This document shows positions 55,066-63,873 of a DNA stretch of 64,000 bases, in pieces. Source of the stretch: Aliidiomarina maris (GTDB taxonomy: Bacteria > Pseudomonadota > Gammaproteobacteria > Enterobacterales > Alteromonadaceae). The stretch spans positions 31,896 to 95,895 of the forward strand of contig NZ_PIPK01000012.1 in assembly GCF_003987335.1 (NCBI RefSeq). The letters run 5' to 3'. Below the pieces are notes generated by a model. That model searched no databases, was not told the origin of the DNA, and saw only the letters and a list, made by a program, of their open reading frames with translations. How positions within the stretch are numbered: position 1 is the first letter of the stretch; each line of letters opens with the position of its first letter. Position numbers and translations under genes: made by a program.

Positions 55066-56187
55066 ATGAAAATCCCAAGCTGGCGAAGAGCAGTCATCAA
55101 AGTCGGTAGTGCTCTAATTGCGCCAGATGGCAATGGCTGTAGTTCTAAATACTTGTTAGCAATTGCGCGGTTTATTATTGAAGCGCGTGAACGTGGACAA
55201 GAAGTCGTATTAGTATCCTCTGGCTCAGTCGCCGCAGGCCGACATCATTTCAATATCGACCAAAAGCCTCTACCCGTCATTGTAAAAAAAGCAATGGCTG
55301 CGGTTGGTCAAAATCATGTCATGGAAAGTTGGTCACGTTTTTTTGATTTCCCGTGTGCCCAAGTTTTAATGACTCACGACGACCTACGTGACCGTGAGCG
55401 TTACGTGAGCGTTAGGAACACGATTAACACATTGCTAGAGCATGGCATTTTGCCGATTGCGAACGAGAATGACGCGTTGGCCACTGACGACCTTAAAGTC
55501 GGTGACAATGACAACCTTGCTGCGATGGTAGCAACCGTTGTCGATGCAGACGCCTACTTTATCTGCTCTGACATCAACGGTGTGTACGATAAAGATCCGA
55601 ATAAGCATAAAGACGCAACGCTTATTCCTGTTATCGAAGAAATTGATGAAAGTATCTATGCCTTGGCTGGCGGTTCAGCCAGTGCAGTAGGTACCGGCGG
55701 CATGCGAACGAAGATCGAAGCCGCCGAGAAAGCCACTACCCATGGTATAGATACTTACATTGTAAACGGGCGAAAAGGCAGCACATTTGAAACCTTGCTG
55801 CGCAATGAAAACCCCGGCACCTTGTTGAAAGCAAAAGAAAATCCGCTTTCAAATAAAAAACACTGGTTGCGCCACACTCTAGTTGCCCAAGGCGAGTTAT
55901 TAATCGACTCAACGGCAGTTGACAACTTACGTGAAAGCGGTGCTTCGCTGTTGAGCTCAGACATCGTCGATATTCAAGGCAACTTTGACCGCGGTGACGC
56001 TGTACTGGTGCGCAGCGCTGAAAGTACCGACACTGTCGCAAAGGGTATTTGTCGCTACAGCTCTCACGAGTTGATGCACATTAAAGGCCAGACCGACTCA
56101 GAAATTGCTGAGCAGTATGGCTACAGCCCGATTAGCGAAGTCATTCACCGAGACGATTTAATGTTGATGGAGAAGCCGAATGAGTAA
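55066..56187 (+). CDS. proB: glutamate 5-kinase ProB
   Basis: First step of proline synthesis. The ATG at 55066 has aggga at the right distance, while a GTG at 55060 is too close; the product has 373 residues. The amino-acid kinase domain (about 1-260) shows VIKVGSALI, LVSSGSVAAGRHH, NENDALATDD and GTGGMRTKIEAAE. A C-terminal PUA domain (about 275-360) is present, with GASLLSSDIVDIQGNF. ProB is usually inhibited by proline. It overlaps proA by eight bases. Confidence 0.96.
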   Translation: MKIPSWRRAVIKVGSALIAPDGNGCSSKYLLAIARFIIEARERGQEVVLVSSGSVAAGRHHFNIDQKPLPVIVKKAMAAVGQNHVMESWSRFFDFPCAQVLMTHDDLRDRERYVSVRNTINTLLEHGILPIANENDALATDDLKVGDNDNLAAMVATVVDADAYFICSDINGVYDKDPNKHKDATLIPVIEEIDESIYALAGGSASAVGTGGMRTKIEAAEKATTHGIDTYIVNGRKGSTFETLLRNENPGTLLKAKENPLSNKKHWLRHTLVAQGELLIDSTAVDNLRESGASLLSSDIVDIQGNFDRGDAVLVRSAESTDTVAKGICRYSSHELMHIKGQTDSEIAEQYGYSPISEVIHRDDLMLMEKPNE

Positions 56188-57433
56188 CATTTCAGCACAA
56201 GATATTGCTAAACGTGCCGCCAAGGCTGCACGTGCCGTTGCTACCCTGACAACGGATGAAAAGAATCAAGTTTTACAACGCATGGCAGATGCAATTCGTA
56301 GTGACAAACAAGCGATTTTAGCGGCCAATGCAGATGACCTGAAAGCCGGGCGTGAAAAGCAGCTGGCAGAGTCAATGATGGACCGCCTTGCTCTAGATGA
56401 CGACCGCATCGAAGACATGGCCAAGGCCCTTGAAGAGCTGATCGAATTACCTGATCCAGTGGGTGAAAGCTACCTACTGGAAGAACGCCCAAATGGGATG
56501 CGGGTGGATAAAATGCGGATTCCTTTAGGTGTCATTTGTATGATTTATGAGGCGCGCCCCAATGTAACTGCGGATGCCGGCGCCTTATGCTTCAAATCAG
56601 GCAATGCGGTCATTTTACGCTGTGGCCGCGAAGCCATTGGTAGCTCTAAAGTAATTGCTGCGGCAATGCACAAAGCGCTGCGTGATTCGGGCTTACCTGA
56701 AGACGTGATTACTGTAGTACCGACACCAGATCGTGAGTTAATGGCGGATTTGCTTAAGCAAAGCGACTATATCGACTTGGTAATCCCTCGCGGTGGTGAA
56801 GGTTTGATTCACTATGTTAGCGATAATTCGAAGATTCCAGTCATTCAGCATTATAAAGGCGTCTGTCATTTATATGTCGACAAAGATGCGGATTTAGACA
56901 AAGCCCTGGCGCTACTGCTAAATGGTAAAACCCAGCGTACCGGTGTGTGTAATGCACTGGAAGGCTTGCTAGTCCATGCGGACGTAGCGGCTACCTTCTT
57001 ACCTAAAGCGGCTGCGGCACTAGCAGACAAGCAAGTGAAGGTGCATGCGTGTAAAGCATCGATTCAGCACTTCGACGGTGCTGAGCCAATTGCCGACACA
57101 GACTTCGGTGAAGAGTATTTAGCCCTTGAAATTGCCGTGCGCCAAGTCGATGACTTTGACCATGCGATTGAGCATATTCAGGACTTCTCAAGCGGGCACA
57201 CGGATGTAATCTGTACCGAGAATGAAGCGACTGCAAAGCGTTTTATTCAGGTTGTAGATTCTGCGGTGACCATGTGGAACACGTCTTCGCGCTTCTCTGA
57301 CGGCGGTCAGCTTGGCTTAGGTGCTGAAATTGGTATCTCGACATCTAAGTTGCACGCCTATGGCCCGATGGGCTTACAGTCCTTAACCACTGAGAAGTTC
57401 GTGGTCACTGGCACTGGCCAAATTCGCGACTAA
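56180..57433 (+). CDS. proA: gamma-glutamyl phosphate reductase ProA
   Basis: NADPH-dependent second enzyme of proline synthesis, of the aldehyde dehydrogenase superfamily, 417 residues as in E. coli. Conserved blocks are PLGVICMIYEARPNVTADA, NAVILRCGREAIGSS, VIPRGGEGLI and the catalytic Cys in KTQRTGVCNALEGLL. The C-terminal FSDGGQLGLGAEIGIST and LTTEKFVV are typical. The proBA operon ends here. Confidence 0.97.
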   Translation: MSNISAQDIAKRAAKAARAVATLTTDEKNQVLQRMADAIRSDKQAILAANADDLKAGREKQLAESMMDRLALDDDRIEDMAKALEELIELPDPVGESYLLEERPNGMRVDKMRIPLGVICMIYEARPNVTADAGALCFKSGNAVILRCGREAIGSSKVIAAAMHKALRDSGLPEDVITVVPTPDRELMADLLKQSDYIDLVIPRGGEGLIHYVSDNSKIPVIQHYKGVCHLYVDKDADLDKALALLLNGKTQRTGVCNALEGLLVHADVAATFLPKAAAALADKQVKVHACKASIQHFDGAEPIADTDFGEEYLALEIAVRQVDDFDHAIEHIQDFSSGHTDVICTENEATAKRFIQVVDSAVTMWNTSSRFSDGGQLGLGAEIGISTSKLHAYGPMGLQSLTTEKFVVTGTGQIRD

Positions 57434-57485
57434 ACTGCTTACGGTTTAAGCAGTTGAACGCATATATGCGACCAAGCCTTGACAG

Positions 57486-57520
57486 CGAGGGCGAAAAGCC
57501 GTTTAATACGCCCTCGTTTT
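57486..57520 (+). terminator. terminator after proBA
   Basis: Stem cgagggcg/cgccctcg (8 bp) with a 15-nt loop, followed by four T. A second hairpin without T run (aactgctt/aagcagtt) overlaps the proA stop codon. Confidence 0.65.
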
Positions 57521-57554
57521 AAGGCCGCAGTATTTGCGCCGTAAAACCCGGTTT

Positions 57555-57630
57555 GCCCAGATAGCTCAGTCGGTAGAGCAGGGGATTGAAAATCCCCGTG
57601 TCGGTGGTTCGATTCCGCCTCTGGGCACCA
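57555..57630 (+). tRNA. tRNA-Phe (anticodon GAA)
   Basis: A 76-nt tRNA with acceptor stem gcccaga/tctgggc, D-loop agctcagtcggtagagc, anticodon stem gggga/tcccc with loop TTGAAAA (anticodon GAA), T-loop GGTTCGATTCC and an encoded CCA end. All standard positions are intact. Confidence 0.97.
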
Positions 57631-57640
57631 TTTATTTTAG

Positions 57641-57664
57641 AAAACCCGCTACGGCGGGTTTTTT
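57641..57664 (+). terminator. terminator after tRNA-Phe
   Basis: Stem aacccgc/gcgggtt with a 4-nt loop between A and T runs, eleven bases past the tRNA end. Confidence 0.9.
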
Positions 57665-57847
57665 ATTGCCTGACGCTATGTTCCTGCCCTGCTTTGCCTC
57701 CATGTGTAGCCACCAAACCATGTGCAACCACCGAACCATGCCCTTTCACAAGTAAGTTTGCGCTTCCTTGCGCCAGCGCATCTTTTCAGCCACGGTATTT
57801 CGCTACTATGCTAAGTTAAATTTAGGTAACTTGAACGGGAGCTTAAA

Positions 57848-58855
57848 GTGAAGCTTGCAATGTTTAGCACCAAACCTTACGACCAGGTCTCTTTTAACAA
57901 TGCCAACGCGGTTCACGGCCACCACATTAGCTACATTGAGGCACCGCTGAATCAGCATACCGCAGCACTTGCAAGTGGTTTCGAAGCTGTGTGTATCTTC
58001 GTGAATGACCATGCTGACAAAGGCGTACTGGAAATTTTAAAACGCTCAGGTTGTGAGCTCATTGTGTTGCGTTGTGCAGGCTTTAATAACGTAGACTTAA
58101 CCGCCGCCCAAGCCCTCGGCATTCGTGTTGCGCGCGTGCCCGCGTATTCACCGAATGCAGTTGCAGAACACGCCCTGGCGCTGATTTTAACCCTCAACCG
58201 GAAAACCCATCGCGCATATAACCGTGTGCGAGAAGGCAATTTTGCCCTTGACGGGCTAATGGGCTTTGATTTGATTGGTAAAACCGTCGGGTTAGTCGGC
58301 GCCGGTAAAATTGGAGAGATCTTTGCCAAAGTCATGCAAGCATTAGGCTGTGATGTCATCATTCATGACCCTTACGCTTCTGCTGATATCGCCAAGCACT
58401 ACGAGCTGGTCAGCTTTGATACGCTGGTCGAGCGCGCTGATATTCTCTCGCTACACTGCCCTCTTACCCCACAAACCCATCACTTGATCAGCCGAAGTGT
58501 ATTACAACGCTGCAAGCCTGGCATGATGCTCATTAATACCAGCCGCGGTAAGATTGTTGACACCAAAGCCGCTATTGAAGCACTAAAAAATGGCCAACTA
58601 GGTGCGCTGGGTTTAGATGTCTATGAAGAAGAAGGCGATTTGTTCTTCGCTGACTTATCTAACCAAGTGATTCAAGACGATACCTTTATGCGGCTACTGA
58701 CTTTTCCGAATGTACTGATAACAGGTCATCAAGGTTTCTTTACCCGCGAAGCTCTTGCAAATATTGCTGAGACCACGTTAAACAACGTGACGGCCCATAG
58801 CAGCGGCGAAGGGGAATGTTTTGATGTGGTGCCAGACAAAGTAATCGCGAGTTAA
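57848..58855 (+). CDS. ldhA: D-lactate dehydrogenase LdhA (2-hydroxyacid dehydrogenase)
   Basis: Soluble NAD-dependent D-2-hydroxyacid dehydrogenase that would reduce pyruvate to D-lactate during fermentation. It has 335 residues, beginning at a GTG (57848, gggagc site upstream). The whole chain follows E. coli LdhA: MKLAMFSTKPYD, EAVCIFVNDHADKGVLE, LRCAGFNNVDL, the NAD motif VGLVGAGKIGE, the catalytic Arg in INTSRGKIVDTKA and His in TGHQGFFT. It is followed eight bases later by a lactate permease gene, a suggestive operon. Confidence 0.92.
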   Translation: MKLAMFSTKPYDQVSFNNANAVHGHHISYIEAPLNQHTAALASGFEAVCIFVNDHADKGVLEILKRSGCELIVLRCAGFNNVDLTAAQALGIRVARVPAYSPNAVAEHALALILTLNRKTHRAYNRVREGNFALDGLMGFDLIGKTVGLVGAGKIGEIFAKVMQALGCDVIIHDPYASADIAKHYELVSFDTLVERADILSLHCPLTPQTHHLISRSVLQRCKPGMMLINTSRGKIVDTKAAIEALKNGQLGALGLDVYEEEGDLFFADLSNQVIQDDTFMRLLTFPNVLITGHQGFFTREALANIAETTLNNVTAHSSGEGECFDVVPDKVIAS

Positions 58856-58862
58856 GCTTGAA

Positions 58863-60449
58863 GTGATACAGGACACATTTAGTTCCACCACATTTTTACT
58901 ATTAACCCTGCCTTTTCTGGTGATTTTAATTGCCATGGTGGGGTTACGCTGGAGCGCTTTCAAAGCCGGCTCCATCGCGTTGTTACTTTGTCTTGTTATC
59001 CTACCTTGGCATTTTTCTATCGGCTGGCAACCGACAGTTACTAGCTTGATACCGGGTACCATTTTTGAAGCCATGGGCACCACGTTCTCAATTATATGGA
59101 TTATTCTGGCGGCGCTCTGCATCTACTATGCCCAGCATCAAAGTGGTGCCCTGGAGGTTATTCAGCGCTATTTGGCAAAACTTCACCCCGACCCGCGGGT
59201 GAGCGCATTATTGATAGCATGGTTCTTTTCATTATTTATGGAGGGTGCCGCTGGCTTTGGCACCTCCGCAGCTCTGACTGCACCATTCTTGGTTGCTGCA
59301 GGTTACCGCCCGGTGATTGCCGTGGTATTGGCACTATGGGGGCATAGCTTGGGCGTTGCGTATGGTGCGGTAGGTACACCCATTATGGCCCAATCAGCTT
59401 TACTTCAGGTACCCGACCTTATCCTGAGCCACGCGACTTTACCTTACTTAGGCCTACCCGCTTTGGTGCTAAGCATTGCTTTGATGGCTGCGATCCAGCG
59501 TTTTTACGGAGACAACCGACAAGATGGAACCCAAACAGATCAGGTTCGAGTAAAATCACTTAGCAAACTACAAGTTCTTAGCACAGGTGCCCTAGCCGGT
59601 CTAAGTTTTGTGTTGCCCGCGATGTTGATAGCGTATGCACTAGGCCCTGAGTTACCCACCTTACTCGGCGCTATTGTTGGTGCGGTTATTTTTGTCGCTT
59701 TAGTGCCACGCTTAATAGCCAAGCAAGCGTCACTAATACCATCAGTGAATCAGCCTGAGATGTCACAAAAAATGACGATTTGGCGTGCCCTCGCCCCCTA
59801 TATCGTGCTTGTGTTTTTAGTGTTGCTGACGCGTTTAATACCGAGCCTGAAGACTTGGTTGCTTGGTTATACCTTGAATGTCACATGGCACATCTACGAG
59901 TTTAGTATCGCGCCGCTCTATCACCCGGGCACGCTGTTATGGTTTGGCTTTTTATTCGGTGGCTTCATACAACGGCAGCCTGTCACAGCGTGGGGTCAAG
60001 CGGTCCGCCTTGCGACACTTCGAATTAGCGCAGTCGTGCCGGCACTGCTTGTGATGCTATGGCTATCGCGCTTATTAGTGCATAGCGGTGCCATTGCAGA
60101 ACTTGGTGCGCAAATAGTTCTACTGACCGGTATCGGATGGGCATTTTGGGCGGTATTTGTTGGCGTACTCGGCACCTTTATCACTGGCTCTGCCACGTCC
60201 TCAAATATTCTATTTACTGAGTTTCAACACCAAGCTGCCACTCATGCGCAAGTGCCGGCGATACCGCTGATAGGGGCGCAGAATTTTGGTGCAGCGATTG
60301 GTAATATGGTTTGCCCGCACAATATTATCGCCGCCGGTGCCACCGTGAATATCCAGGGACAAGAGGGGCAAGTTATGCGCTATACCTTACCCATGGCGCT
60401 ACTCCTTAGTGCTGTGACCGGCATCAGCGCGTGGCTGTTAGTCACGTAG
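58863..60449 (+). CDS. L-lactate permease family transporter
   Basis: Inner-membrane transporter of 528 residues of the LctP/LldP family, with about 12-13 membrane segments. The best marker is FMEGAAGFGTSAALTAPFLV, closely matching the EGAAGFG block of LldP, then GAVGTPIMAQ and the C-terminal TGSATSSNILF and NMVCPHNIIAAGATVN. It probably moves lactate or glycolate with protons. It starts at GTG (58863) with only a weak site and is tightly linked to ldhA, so it may export or import lactate. The isomer handled is unknown. Confidence 0.9.
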   Translation: MIQDTFSSTTFLLLTLPFLVILIAMVGLRWSAFKAGSIALLLCLVILPWHFSIGWQPTVTSLIPGTIFEAMGTTFSIIWIILAALCIYYAQHQSGALEVIQRYLAKLHPDPRVSALLIAWFFSLFMEGAAGFGTSAALTAPFLVAAGYRPVIAVVLALWGHSLGVAYGAVGTPIMAQSALLQVPDLILSHATLPYLGLPALVLSIALMAAIQRFYGDNRQDGTQTDQVRVKSLSKLQVLSTGALAGLSFVLPAMLIAYALGPELPTLLGAIVGAVIFVALVPRLIAKQASLIPSVNQPEMSQKMTIWRALAPYIVLVFLVLLTRLIPSLKTWLLGYTLNVTWHIYEFSIAPLYHPGTLLWFGFLFGGFIQRQPVTAWGQAVRLATLRISAVVPALLVMLWLSRLLVHSGAIAELGAQIVLLTGIGWAFWAVFVGVLGTFITGSATSSNILFTEFQHQAATHAQVPAIPLIGAQNFGAAIGNMVCPHNIIAAGATVNIQGQEGQVMRYTLPMALLLSAVTGISAWLLVT

Positions 60450-60496
60450 GCTTAGCTGGCACTAAACACTTCGACTCAGCAAAATTTAGCGTAGTT

Positions 60497-60967
60497 TTAT
60501 TTGGTAAGGCCAATGAATTTAAGCTTTACCAAATCCTGCTTACTGTACTTGGCTAAAATATCAGATACTTTCAAATTCAATTGATAATGACGCTTCAGCC
60601 GCATCACCATTTTACCCTGCTTGCTACACTCAATAAGTGCATGCATTTTATTTGGGCTTAAGGCAAAGAACGTCAGTTCATCGAATGTTGCTAACGTCTG
60701 TTGATTATCCGCATTGATAACCTGCCCTTGCTCTAAATCTAGATGTAGGCGTTGGGGCTCGCGGCTAAAGTAATACACTTGCTGAGCCACTGCGATAACA
60801 CCCGCTACGAGCGCAGCAATCCCAAGCCAACCAAAACCAGCCAACTCACCGGTTTGCTGGTAATCAGATAACATGAAAAAACTTAGTATAGCTAACACGA
60901 TAATCGTCATCGCCATACTCTTGACCAACGACTCACGCGTTTTTTCGAGCTCAATAACCGCTTGCAT
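60497..60967 (-). CDS. hypothetical two-helix membrane protein
   Basis: I do not recognise this 156-residue protein. It has a short charged N-terminus, two predicted membrane helices (about 18-34 and 42-62) joined by a short loop, and a cytoplasmic C-terminal part of about 90 residues that alternates beta strands (RLHLDLEQGQVINA, TFDELTFFALSPN, MVMRLKRHYQLNLK), somewhat like a PH-type domain. Codon use and composition look native. It lies alone between the lactate permease gene and the divergent PA2779-type gene. Confidence 0.7.
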   Translation of the reverse strand: MQAVIELEKTRESLVKSMAMTIIVLAILSFFMLSDYQQTGELAGFGWLGIAALVAGVIAVAQQVYYFSREPQRLHLDLEQGQVINADNQQTLATFDELTFFALSPNKMHALIECSKQGKMVMRLKRHYQLNLKVSDILAKYSKQDLVKLKFIGLTK

Positions 60968-61205
60968 AAAACCTCTTTCACATAGACATGACTAATAACT
61001 AGCTGCCTCAGATTACCATATTCCTTGCAGGAGCGGCGCCTTGCAGTGACCCAACCCCGCGCAAGGCATGCGGCTTAGCTAATGTTTGCGAAGATTTTAC
61101 TGTTAAATCAGTGCGCTATTCAAACCTTTCTGGCAAATTCAGCTATGCAAAATTTTCGATACTAGTCTACGTTTATAACTATCTATCAACGAGGAGATAT
61201 GTACC

Positions 61206-61553
61206 ATGAAGAAATCTTTAGTGTATGGCACGGCGTTTATGTTTGGCTCGCTGGTGATGAACCCAGCAGTCATCTCACCTGCGTATGCTGATATCGTCAG
61301 CACTCAAGACATCGTCACTGAGCAACGTGCAGGTGTTAATAAAGCCCAACTAACTGAGCAATTACAACGTGCTGACGTGCAGGAACAGTTGGTGCGTTAT
61401 GGGGTAAACCCGGATGAGGCAATCGAGCGCATCAACGCCATGACCGACGAAGAAGTGATGGAACTGACAGCCAATATTGATGAGTTGCCAGCCGGTGCCA
61501 ACGCGGTCGTGGTCATTTTATTGTTATTCATCATCTGGATTTTAATTCGCTAA
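61206..61553 (+). CDS. PA2779 family protein
   Basis: A small protein of 115 residues known as the partner of PA2778-type peptidases. Residues 1-28 are a signal peptide (ending AYA), the middle part is helical and polar with DIVTEQRAGVNKAQL and MTDEEVMELTANIDELPAG, and the last 16 residues form a membrane helix (VVVILLLFIIWILI). So it is probably anchored in the inner membrane with a periplasmic body. The strong gaggagat site lies upstream and the stop overlaps the next start (TAATG). The function is not known. Confidence 0.88.
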   Translation: MKKSLVYGTAFMFGSLVMNPAVISPAYADIVSTQDIVTEQRAGVNKAQLTEQLQRADVQEQLVRYGVNPDEAIERINAMTDEEVMELTANIDELPAGANAVVVILLLFIIWILIR

Positions 61554-62521
61554 TGATCGATTGGTTACACAAACTAGCCCCAAGAGTTGTGATTGCGGTA
61601 CTTGGGGCCGTTTTCCTAACGGCCTGTGCAAGTGCACCCTTGCAGCACGAGGCACTATTTGATTCCAACTCGCCTTATCAGCATCAGATTGAGCTTGAGC
61701 AAACCCCATTTTTCCCCCAGGAAGATTTCCAGTGTGGCCCCGCAGCCCTTGCTACAGTTCTGCAAACCAGTGGTGTGAGCGACGCTGACCCTGACGTCCT
61801 AGCTGGGCAAATATATCTACCTGAGCGTCGCGGCAGTTTGCAGATGGAGCTACTTGGCGCGACGCGTCGCGCTGACCGTGTACCGTATGTCATGGCACCC
61901 AATTTTGAGGCCCTACTCCAAGAGCTGCATGCGGATAATCCAGTCTTGGTGCTGCAAAACCTTGGGCTACCTCGCTGGCCAGTGTGGCATTATGCCGTCG
62001 TGATCGGCGTTAACCCAGAACAGGATGAGGTTATTCTACGTTCTGGCACCACCGAACGTGAAGTAATGACCATGCGACGCTTTGAACGCACCTGGCAGAT
62101 GGCCAACTACTGGGGCATAGTCGTAACCCAGTTGGGTGAAATTCCAGCCAGTGCCGATCCGCTACGCTATTTCGAAGCTGTGGCGCCGTTAGAACAGCAG
62201 CAGCGCTTTGAAGCTGCATCTTTGGCATATCAAGCCGCTACTGAACGCTGGCCAGATGAAGCAACCCCTTTGATTGGGCTTGGTAATATTGCCTATCAGC
62301 AGCAGCGCTTCGCGGATGCTGAACTCTACTATTATCAAGCGTCTGAACTAGCGCCTACCTATGCGCCGGTGTTTTATAACCTAGCTTGGGCGCTTCTTCG
62401 CCAAGGTAAACATGAGTCGGCCCATCAGGCGGCTCAGCATGCGCAAGAACTTGCCCCCGACCATCCGCGTTTCGGTCAAGCCGTCACTACCATTGAAAAC
62501 GCCGCTAACGAACAAGCTTAG
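61553..62521 (+). CDS. PA2778 family cysteine peptidase lipoprotein with TPR repeats
   Basis: Predicted lipoprotein of 322 residues: lipobox LTAC with Cys25, then a C39-like papain-fold domain (about 45-185), then about three TPR-type repeats (about 205-315). The likely catalytic Cys is Cys61 in FQCGPAALATVL and the His is His146 in WHYAVVIG. The Asp that follows His in bacteriocin-processing C39 peptidases is not at its usual place: ILRSGTTER stands there. It overlaps the PA2779-type gene, so the pair forms a coupled unit. The substrate is unknown; no bacteriocin or RTX exporter is nearby. Confidence 0.87.
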   Translation: MIDWLHKLAPRVVIAVLGAVFLTACASAPLQHEALFDSNSPYQHQIELEQTPFFPQEDFQCGPAALATVLQTSGVSDADPDVLAGQIYLPERRGSLQMELLGATRRADRVPYVMAPNFEALLQELHADNPVLVLQNLGLPRWPVWHYAVVIGVNPEQDEVILRSGTTEREVMTMRRFERTWQMANYWGIVVTQLGEIPASADPLRYFEAVAPLEQQQRFEAASLAYQAATERWPDEATPLIGLGNIAYQQQRFADAELYYYQASELAPTYAPVFYNLAWALLRQGKHESAHQAAQHAQELAPDHPRFGQAVTTIENAANEQA

Positions 62522-62526
62522 CGGCG
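62500..62526 (+). terminator. hairpin at the end of the PA2778-type gene
   Basis: Stem cgccgctaa/ttagcggcg (9 bp) with a 9-nt loop spans the stop codon. The following sequence is only moderately T-rich, so termination is uncertain. Confidence 0.4.
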
Positions 62527-62623
62527 CTATTCTGTTTAGCTATATCACATAGCAATTCGATTTTTCGTTTCATCAAATACCCAGCTTATACTCACGCATA
62601 TCGGTATCCTTTGAGGATTTGAC

Positions 62624-63631
62624 ATGCAAGCACCCGCATTACCAGTACTTGACCTCCAGCAGTTAGCGGCTGGTGGCGAGCAGAAGCAAGCATTTTTAAC
62701 CCAGCTCGCAGAGGCTGCGCGGACAGTTGGTTTCTTTTACGTGACAGGCCATCAGCTTGGGCAATTACAGCAAGCTGTGATGCAGCAGACACGCGCATTT
62801 TTTGCCTTACCAGAGGCGGATAAGCAACGTCTGGATATGGTTAATAGCCCTCATTTTCGCGGCTACACCCAGTTGCAAGGTGAGTTAACCCAAGGCAAAC
62901 CTGATCTACGCGAGCAGTTCGACCTAATGAATGAAGAAACAGCAACTGTTCTTGCCGATGGCGAACCACAGTGGTGGAAACTGATAGGGCCAAACCAATG
63001 GCCTACTCAACTTCCGCAGTTTAAAGCGGTGATAAGTGCCTACCAAGCAGAATTGACTCAGTTAACTGTCACTCTGCTGCGCGCTTTTGCGGACGTGTTA
63101 GAACAACCGGCAGATATTTTTGATGATGGAATAACGCCGCCTTACACCCATATGAAGCTCATCCGCTACCCTGGTAGTCATGATAAGGCTCAGCAGCAAG
63201 GCGTGGGTGCGCACAAAGACCCTGGTTATCTCACTATAGTCACTCAAGATCAGCAATCTGGCTTAGAAGTGCTGACTGACGACCGTGGCTGGGTCAGTGC
63301 CCCGCCGATTGAAGGTGCTGTGGTGGTCAACATTGGCGAGTTACTTGAACTCGCCTCCGATGGCTATTTACGTGCCACCTACCATCGCGTCACCAGCCCT
63401 GCTGGCGAGTTAGAGCGATATTCTTGCGCGTTCTTTATGGCGGCTAAACTAAATAGCGAGGTACCGCTGTTGCAGCTCCCTGCACAGTTAAAAGCACAAG
63501 CACTAGGCCCCAGTGCCGACCCGAATAACCCAATGTTTTATCAGGTTGGTGAGAATGTTCTTAAAGGCCGTCTGCGTTCACACCCGAACGTCGCCCAAGT
63601 GCATTACCATGGGTTTTGCCAGGCGTGTTAA
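62624..63631 (+). CDS. isopenicillin N synthase family 2OG-Fe(II) oxygenase
   Basis: A soluble dioxygenase of 335 residues. The N-terminal DIOX_N part has VLDLQQLAAGG and GFFYVTGHQL. The iron ligands are His197 and Asp199 (GAHKDPGYLTI) and His254 (TYHRVTSP); the 2-oxoglutarate site is Arg265-x-Ser267. All expected active-site residues are present. The substrate cannot be told; members range from efflux-type plant enzymes to bacterial hydroxylases. It stands alone, with a strong terminator. Confidence 0.93.
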   Translation: MQAPALPVLDLQQLAAGGEQKQAFLTQLAEAARTVGFFYVTGHQLGQLQQAVMQQTRAFFALPEADKQRLDMVNSPHFRGYTQLQGELTQGKPDLREQFDLMNEETATVLADGEPQWWKLIGPNQWPTQLPQFKAVISAYQAELTQLTVTLLRAFADVLEQPADIFDDGITPPYTHMKLIRYPGSHDKAQQQGVGAHKDPGYLTIVTQDQQSGLEVLTDDRGWVSAPPIEGAVVVNIGELLELASDGYLRATYHRVTSPAGELERYSCAFFMAAKLNSEVPLLQLPAQLKAQALGPSADPNNPMFYQVGENVLKGRLRSHPNVAQVHYHGFCQAC

Positions 63632-63663
63632 TTCGCGCGGTTTGATACTGTGTATTCGGCAAC

Positions 63664-63691
63664 AAAAAAGGGAGCATCTGCTCCCTTTTTT
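63664..63691. terminator. bidirectional terminator
   Basis: Near-perfect palindrome: core stem gggagc/gctccc with a 4-nt loop between six A and six T. It serves the 2OG oxygenase and the opposing small membrane gene. Confidence 0.93.
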
Positions 63692-63706
63692 GCTGGTTAA
63701 CCATAG

Positions 63707-63873
63707 TTAAAGTGTATTCGCGCCACCTTTTGGCCCCAGCAGCAGCCATAAAATAAAGCCAATAAATGGAATTAACAGCAGGATAATAATCCACAATACC
63801 TTGGTTCCCGTCGAGGCACCGCTTTGAACGGTTTTTACAATCGCGTAGATAACCAGAATTAATAGCAGTAGAC
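63707..63873 (-). pseudogene. PLDc_N-like small membrane protein, 5' end cut off by an IS
   Basis: The minus strand reads LLLLILVIYAIVKTVQSGAS followed by KVLWIIILLLIPFIGFILWL and LLGPKG before the stop at 63707-63709. Two hydrophobic helices and the end WLLLGPKG match the small PLDc_N (cardiolipin-synthase N-terminal-like) proteins. The frame runs on past 63873 into the IS end without any ATG, GTG or TTG, and the residues there (EKVPLFVQQ) come from the insertion. So the first few codons and start lie beyond the IS. Because the IS separates promoter and gene, expression is likely lost. Confidence 0.8.

Noticed and set aside
57707..57740. Imperfect direct repeat with accaaaccatg and accgaaccatg
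   Set aside because: Only two imperfect copies in a non-coding gap; too weak to call a repeat element.
57534..57755. Open frame across tRNA-Phe and its terminator
   Set aside because: It crosses a complete tRNA gene and a terminator; no coding features.
63561..63794. Minus-strand open frame of 77 codons overlapping the small membrane gene
   Set aside because: It is a shifted reading of the PLDc_N-like gene and runs through the bidirectional terminator; the hydrophobic, family-like frame is the other one.
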